From assembly GCA_019348575.1 (NCBI GenBank), contig JAHWJE010000054.1, positions 1 to 7,923 on the forward strand: 7,923 bases of DNA. The letters run 5' to 3'. Positions 5,189 to 7,923 of the stretch are shown here, piece by piece. Numbering within the stretch: the first letter of the stretch is position 1; each line of letters starts with the position of its first letter. The notes below the pieces were generated by a model. That model searched no databases, had not been told where the DNA came from, and saw nothing but the letters and a program-made list of their open reading frames with translations. The position numbers were made by a program, and so were the translations under genes. Source of the stretch: Actinomycetota bacterium (GTDB taxonomy: Bacteria > Actinomycetota > Thermoleophilia > Solirubrobacterales > Solirubrobacteraceae).

Positions 5189-6231
5189 GCGGGCCGCGGC
5201 AGCCCGCGGGGCCGCGCACCGGCTCGGGCCCGCGCGCACCCGCCGGCGCCGGCACGACGGGCAGGTCCAGACGTGGGGGCCGCACGACGGGGCCCACGCG
5301 CGCGTCGCATGAGGCGGCGGCGCCCGTCCCGACGGCGCCCGAAGACCAACCGGACGCGAGCGCCGGGGCCCGAGGGACCGACGAGCTGTCGAACTGGCAG
5401 CTGCTGCTCTACCAGCTCGACCGACTGCTGCGCGATCCGACGCTCACCCGCGCGCTGCGCGCGTCCGCCGCCAACCTGGCCGCCCGCGTGCGGGGGCTCT
5501 CGGGCGCGACGCGCGACGCGCTGCGGCGCCTGGCGCAGGCGCTGGCTCGCATACGGCTGCCGTTTGCGCGCCGGCTCCTGCTCGGGCTGCTGGCGCTGAT
5601 GTTGCCGCTCGCATTGCTCGCCCTGCTGAGCTCCTCAGACGACGACGGCGCACGACGCAGTGCGGCCGAGCAGACGGCGAGACCGGTGCCCGGCGGCGCG
5701 GGCGGGCCGTCGCTGCCGGGCGTCGGGATGCCCGACGTACGGATCGCGCCGGCGAAGGTCCCGCCGGTGCGGGTCGCGCTCGTCCTGGACGGGACGTACG
5801 ATGCGCCGGCGCTGCGTCGCGAGCTGCGCGCGCTGGGCGCGTGGCTCGCCGTGAACCACGCGCCGGACACGCGCGTGTCGCTGGTCGACGCGCAACGCGG
5901 GCGCGCGAGCGCACCGCTGCGCGCCGAGGATCTCCCGACTGCTCGCCTGGGGCGCCAGAGCCCGAGCACGACGGCCGCGATCCGCTCGGCGTTCGCCCGC
6001 CAGAAGGGGCGGCGGCTGCTCGTGACGCTGGGGACGACGACGCCTTCGAGCACAGCCAGCACGTTGCGCATCGCCACGCGCCGCGGCGCCCGCGCCGGGC
6101 CGGGATCGACCGCGGCGCTGGCGCGCAGGAGAGCGTCGCGCGTGACGATCGACGAGCGGCGCCCGAACGCGCTCGCCGCGAGCGTCGCGCGCGCCGTGAT
6201 GGCGGTCTCCGGCCAACGCGAGCAGCGGTAG
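5185..6231 (+). CDS. Single-pass membrane protein with degenerate VWA-like extracytoplasmic domain
   Basis: The GTG start at 5185 overlaps the previous stop as GTGA, so translation is probably coupled; the frame is open further upstream only as a shadow. The product is 348 residues. Residues 1-62 are Pro/Gly/Arg-rich and disordered. Residues 63-127 form amphipathic helices (ELSNWQLLLYQLDRLLRDP). One hydrophobic helix lies at 128-149, flanked by FARR before and SSDDD after, which predicts the N-terminus inside and the C-terminus outside. The outer part starts with a strand VRVALVLDGTYDAPALRREL (195-214). SPSTTAAIRSAF (259-270) and a strand RRLLVTLGTTT (276-286) follow, which resembles the order of a VWA/Rossmann-like fold with most MIDAS residues changed. 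The fold assignment is tentative. With the lipoprotein it would place two related domains on the outer face. No named family was recognised. Confidence 0.75.
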   Translation: MSGPRQPAGPRTGSGPRAPAGAGTTGRSRRGGRTTGPTRASHEAAAPVPTAPEDQPDASAGARGTDELSNWQLLLYQLDRLLRDPTLTRALRASAANLAARVRGLSGATRDALRRLAQALARIRLPFARRLLLGLLALMLPLALLALLSSSDDDGARRSAAEQTARPVPGGAGGPSLPGVGMPDVRIAPAKVPPVRVALVLDGTYDAPALRRELRALGAWLAVNHAPDTRVSLVDAQRGRASAPLRAEDLPTARLGRQSPSTTAAIRSAFARQKGRRLLVTLGTTTPSSTASTLRIATRRGARAGPGSTAALARRRASRVTIDERRPNALAASVARAVMAVSGQREQR

Positions 6232-6243
6232 CACGAGGCGGGC

Positions 6244-6963
6244 ATGCACTACGAGATCGAGCTGCAACCGGGAGCCGACCAGACGCAGGAGTCGATCGTC
6301 GTGCGCCACGCCGACGGCCGTACCGAGCGCATGCGGCTGCACGAGTACGACCGCGTCTACGCGATCCCGGGGCTGTACGAGGAGGTCGTCCAGCGCCGGT
6401 TGCAGTGCGCATCGCCCAGGGTGCTGACCGAGCTGCTGATCCGGTGTGCCGCCGACGCGGGCGCAGCGCCCGCTGACCTGGGGGTCTTCGACCTCGGCGC
6501 CGGCAACGGCGTCCTGGGGGAGGAGCTGCGCGCGCGAGCGGTGCGGACGCTCGTGGCGTCCGACAAGAGCGCGGCAGCCCGCGACGCGGCGTTGCGCGAC
6601 CGGCCGGGGCTCTACGCGGAGTACCTCGTCGGCGACACGGACGACCTGCCGCAGGTCGAGCGGCTCATCAGCGAGCACGGGCTCAACGCGCTCGTCGCCG
6701 CCGGCGCGCTCGGGCTCGGTCACGTCTCGGCCGACAGCTTCCACCGCCTGTGGAGCGCGTTCCCCGCCGGGGCGTGGTTCTCGGTCAGCCTTCACGAGGA
6801 TCTCGCCGAGCCCGGCGGCAGCGACTTCGGGGACTACCTCGCCGGATTCGAGCGGCGCGGCGGGGGCGAGATCCTCGCACGCGAGCGCTTCCGCCACCGG
6901 CTGACGATGGCGGGGCAGCCGATCACCTACGTCGCGATCGGGGCCCGCAAGACGCGCAGCTGA
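6244..6963 (+). CDS. Class I SAM-dependent methyltransferase
   Basis: This 239-residue soluble protein starts at ATG 6244, with a GAGGCGGG purine run just upstream and a 12-base gap after the previous gene. The Rossmann methyltransferase motifs are visible. Motif I, VFDLGAGNGVLGEEL (81-95), binds S-adenosylmethionine. VASDKS (104-109) fits the acidic residue at the end of strand 2. YLVGDTDDLP (127-136) fits the motif before strand 4, and LVAAGALGLGHVS (150-162) fits strand 4 and its loop. An N-terminal extension of about 50 residues (MHYEIELQPGAD..., with an Arg/His-rich strand pair) precedes the catalytic fold. Nothing visible defines the substrate; small molecule, lipid and protein are all possible. 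Its place as last gene of the envelope operon may reflect cotranscription rather than a shared role. Confidence 0.85.
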   Translation: MHYEIELQPGADQTQESIVVRHADGRTERMRLHEYDRVYAIPGLYEEVVQRRLQCASPRVLTELLIRCAADAGAAPADLGVFDLGAGNGVLGEELRARAVRTLVASDKSAAARDAALRDRPGLYAEYLVGDTDDLPQVERLISEHGLNALVAAGALGLGHVSADSFHRLWSAFPAGAWFSVSLHEDLAEPGGSDFGDYLAGFERRGGGEILARERFRHRLTMAGQPITYVAIGARKTRS

Positions 6964-6994
6964 CGAGCGCCGCGATCCCCGTGTCGAGCAGGGC

Positions 6995-7024
6995 CCGGGA
7001 GGCGCCGCACGCGACGCCTCCCGG
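6995..7024 (+). terminator. GC-rich hairpin after the four-gene operon
   Basis: A perfect 10-bp stem, CCGGGAGGCG (6995-7004) with CGCCTCCCGG (7015-7024), encloses a 10-base loop. A further GGG/CCC pairing (6991-6993 with 7026-7028) lies beyond one mismatch. It starts 31 bases after the methyltransferase stop at 6963. There is no U-tract, as is often so in high-GC actinobacteria. This is the strongest terminator candidate in the window. Confidence 0.65.
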
Positions 7025-7175
7025 TCCCGACCACCCGAATGCGACCACGGCTCCTCGAGAAGCTCGCGGCACCCCACGTGTCCCCCCGCTGCGGGATGGG
7101 AAACGCCCGTCGACCTCACGTCAGCCGGCAGACGGATCCGGTTCGCGCGCCTCGCGAGCGTGGTATCGGCGGAGG

Positions 7176-7589
7176 ATGAGAAGGCGCCTCGTGCTCGTCG
7201 TCGGTCTGCTCGCCCTGGTCGGCGTCGGGCTGGTCGTCTACGAGCTCACCGTCGCCGAGGATCTCGGCGACCGTGCCGAGGCGATCGTCGACGACCCAGA
7301 GCGGTTTCTCGGCGAGCGCGTGACGATCGCCGGCGAGGTCGAGAAGTTCTATCCGGACGGCTTCACGCTCGGCGAGACGACGTGGGGCGACGAGCTGCTG
7401 GTCGTGCCCGCCGAGGGAACCTCCGTCCCGCGCGTGATAACGCTGCGCGAGGCGCGCCCTCGCGTCGAGATCACCGGCACGGTGTATCGCAACGAAGGCG
7501 CCGAAGCGCTGCCCGGGCCGCTCTTCGAGGTCTTCGAGGGCAAGGCCTACGTCCGCGCCTCGCGGATCGAGGTCGCCGGCGAGGAGTGA
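7176..7589 (+). CDS. Small membrane-anchored OB-fold-like protein
   Basis: This 137-residue protein starts MRRRLVLVVGLLALVGVGLVVYEL, an uncleaved N-terminal anchor or signal with three arginines inside, so the rest should be extracytoplasmic. The remaining about 110 residues alternate short strands: VTIAGEVEKFYPDGFTLGE (49-67), DELLVVPAE (72-80), RVEITGTVYR (96-105) and AYVRASRIEV (124-133). This order and the V.I.GEV / V.ITG.V pattern resemble small bacterial OB-fold domains. In the family, such folds bind nucleic acid, sugar or protein ligands; the ligand here is unknown. ATG 7176 directly abuts GGAGG at 7171-7175 with no spacing, so either a leaderless transcript or a downstream GTG 7191 (6 bases after AGAAGG) could be used. 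The basic anchor favours ATG 7176. The 212-base gap before it contains the preceding hairpin and nothing else I can name. Confidence 0.78.
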   Translation: MRRRLVLVVGLLALVGVGLVVYELTVAEDLGDRAEAIVDDPERFLGERVTIAGEVEKFYPDGFTLGETTWGDELLVVPAEGTSVPRVITLREARPRVEITGTVYRNEGAEALPGPLFEVFEGKAYVRASRIEVAGEE

Positions 7590-7590
7590 G

Positions 7591-7605
7591 ACCGCGACAC
7601 GCGGT
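7591..7605 (+). terminator. Short hairpin directly after the OB-fold-like gene
   Basis: ACCGCG (7591-7596) pairs with CGCGGT (7600-7605) around a 3-base loop, one base after the stop ending at 7589. The stem is short but perfect. The downstream bases (TATGGG) do not form a U-tract, so termination is only suggested. Confidence 0.4.
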
Positions 7606-7739
7606 TATGGGACGGGCGCCGCTTGTCACATGGCCTGAACGGAGGGACCGATGCGGTCGCGCAGGCACGACCGAACCGGCGACATCCGCATCGCAACCTC
7701 ACGCACCTCCAAGCGATCGCCTCAGTCCAGCGGCGTATT
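7606..7739. other. Intergenic stretch without a supported gene
   Basis: This stretch lies between the hairpin after the OB-fold-like gene and the hairpin of the minus-strand gene. It is less GC-biased in codon terms than the genes. It contains GGAGGG (7641-7646) four bases before ATG 7651, whose frame stays open to the window end, but composition argues against coding. No RNA gene fold was recognised. Confidence 0.45.
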
Positions 7740-7766
7740 GGGTCTTCGGTCGAGCCCCGAGGACCC
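7740..7766 (-). terminator. Hairpin downstream of the right-end minus-strand gene
   Basis: GGGTCTTCGG (7740-7749) and CCGAGGACCC (7757-7766) form a 10-bp stem with one G-U type pair and a 7-base loop. Read on the minus strand, it begins 13 bases after the stop at 7780-7782, which suits a terminator for that gene. No U-tract follows. Confidence 0.55.
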
Positions 7767-7779
7767 ACGTCGCCGTTCG

Positions 7780-7923
7780 TCAGGCGCCCGGCGGCCGGTA
7801 GTCCACCGAGCGCTGCGCCGCCGCGTCGACCTCTTCTGGCGTCAGCAGCACCACGGTCCTCACGGTTGCCGCGCCGGACGCGTTGACCGTGAGGGTGACG
7901 GCGGCTGCGCTCTCCATGTCGGG
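7780..7923 (-). CDS. C-terminus of an unidentified protein (runs off the window)
   Basis: On the minus strand a frame open from the window edge encodes 47 residues ending at TGA 7780-7782. It reads PDMESAAAVTLTVNASGAA, then TVRTVVLLTPEEVDAAAQRS and VDYRPPGA. Nearly every codon ends in G or C, matching the genuine genes here, while the overlapping plus-strand frame has many A/T-ending codons. The sequence looks like two beta strands followed by a short helix (TPEEVDAAAQR). No family is recognisable from so little. Met at 7917-7915 could in principle be a start, giving a tiny 45-residue protein, but continuation beyond the window is more likely. A hairpin follows the stop. Confidence 0.6.
   Translation of the reverse strand, partial: PDMESAAAVTLTVNASGAATVRTVVLLTPEEVDAAAQRSVDYRPPGA

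Noticed and set aside
3839..5239. Minus-strand open frame of 466 codons
   Set aside because: Antisense to the four-TM protein gene, whose ribosome site, helices and GTGA coupling make it the real one.
5635..7119. Minus-strand open frame of 494 codons
   Set aside because: Longest frame in the window, but antisense to the methyltransferase and VWA-like genes; Arg/Ala-rich with no domain.
7160..7801. Plus-strand frame of 213 codons overlapping the OB-fold-like gene
   Set aside because: Out of frame with the protein that has a clear membrane anchor and strand pattern; very Arg-rich.

Overview
The window is GC-rich chromosomal DNA whose codons strongly prefer G or C in the third position. The DUF58, DUF1800, DUF1501 and PgsA-type protein styles, and intergenic hairpins without U-tracts, suggest a high-GC actinobacterium. 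Thermoleophilia (Solirubrobacterales-like) is my best guess; there is no 16S or marker gene to prove it.

Left end (1 to about 720): this is not normal gene content. A single open frame runs from 5 to 1207, but it is a mosaic of unrelated pieces of about 200-300 bases. In order they are the N-terminal part of a short DUF58 protein, the C-terminus of a DUF1800 protein in another frame, the N-terminus of a DUF1501 Tat-exported protein, the ATP-binding end of a sensor histidine kinase, and then the C-terminus of an InlB-repeat/Cys-Asp-repeat surface protein. From about 720 onward the sequence looks continuous and well organised. The simplest reading is a chimeric contig end (assembly or library artefact). 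A real recombination hot spot is the less likely alternative.

Middle left (1218-2866, minus strand): a two-gene phospholipid operon. A PAP2-type integral membrane phosphatase/phosphotransferase overlaps pgsA (phosphatidylglycerophosphate synthase) by an ATGA. pgsA converges on the surface-protein gene. The 131-base gap 2867-2997 is divergent and should hold the promoters for both directions.

Centre (2998-6963, plus strand): a tightly packed four-gene operon. It encodes a VWA-like lipoprotein, a four-helix membrane protein with a cytoplasmic coiled coil, a single-pass membrane protein with a degenerate VWA-like outer domain (GTGA overlap), and a class I SAM-dependent methyltransferase 12 bases further on. 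The first three look like parts of one envelope complex, with two MIDAS-type or MIDAS-derived domains outside the membrane around a four-TM core. I do not recognise a named system. This is the best candidate for something undescribed in the window.

Right end: a GC-rich hairpin follows the methyltransferase. Then come a small membrane-anchored OB-fold-like protein (7176-7589, plus), another hairpin, and the C-terminus of a minus-strand gene running off the end (7780-7923) with its own hairpin downstream. No tRNA, rRNA, CRISPR array, insertion sequence or attachment site was seen.
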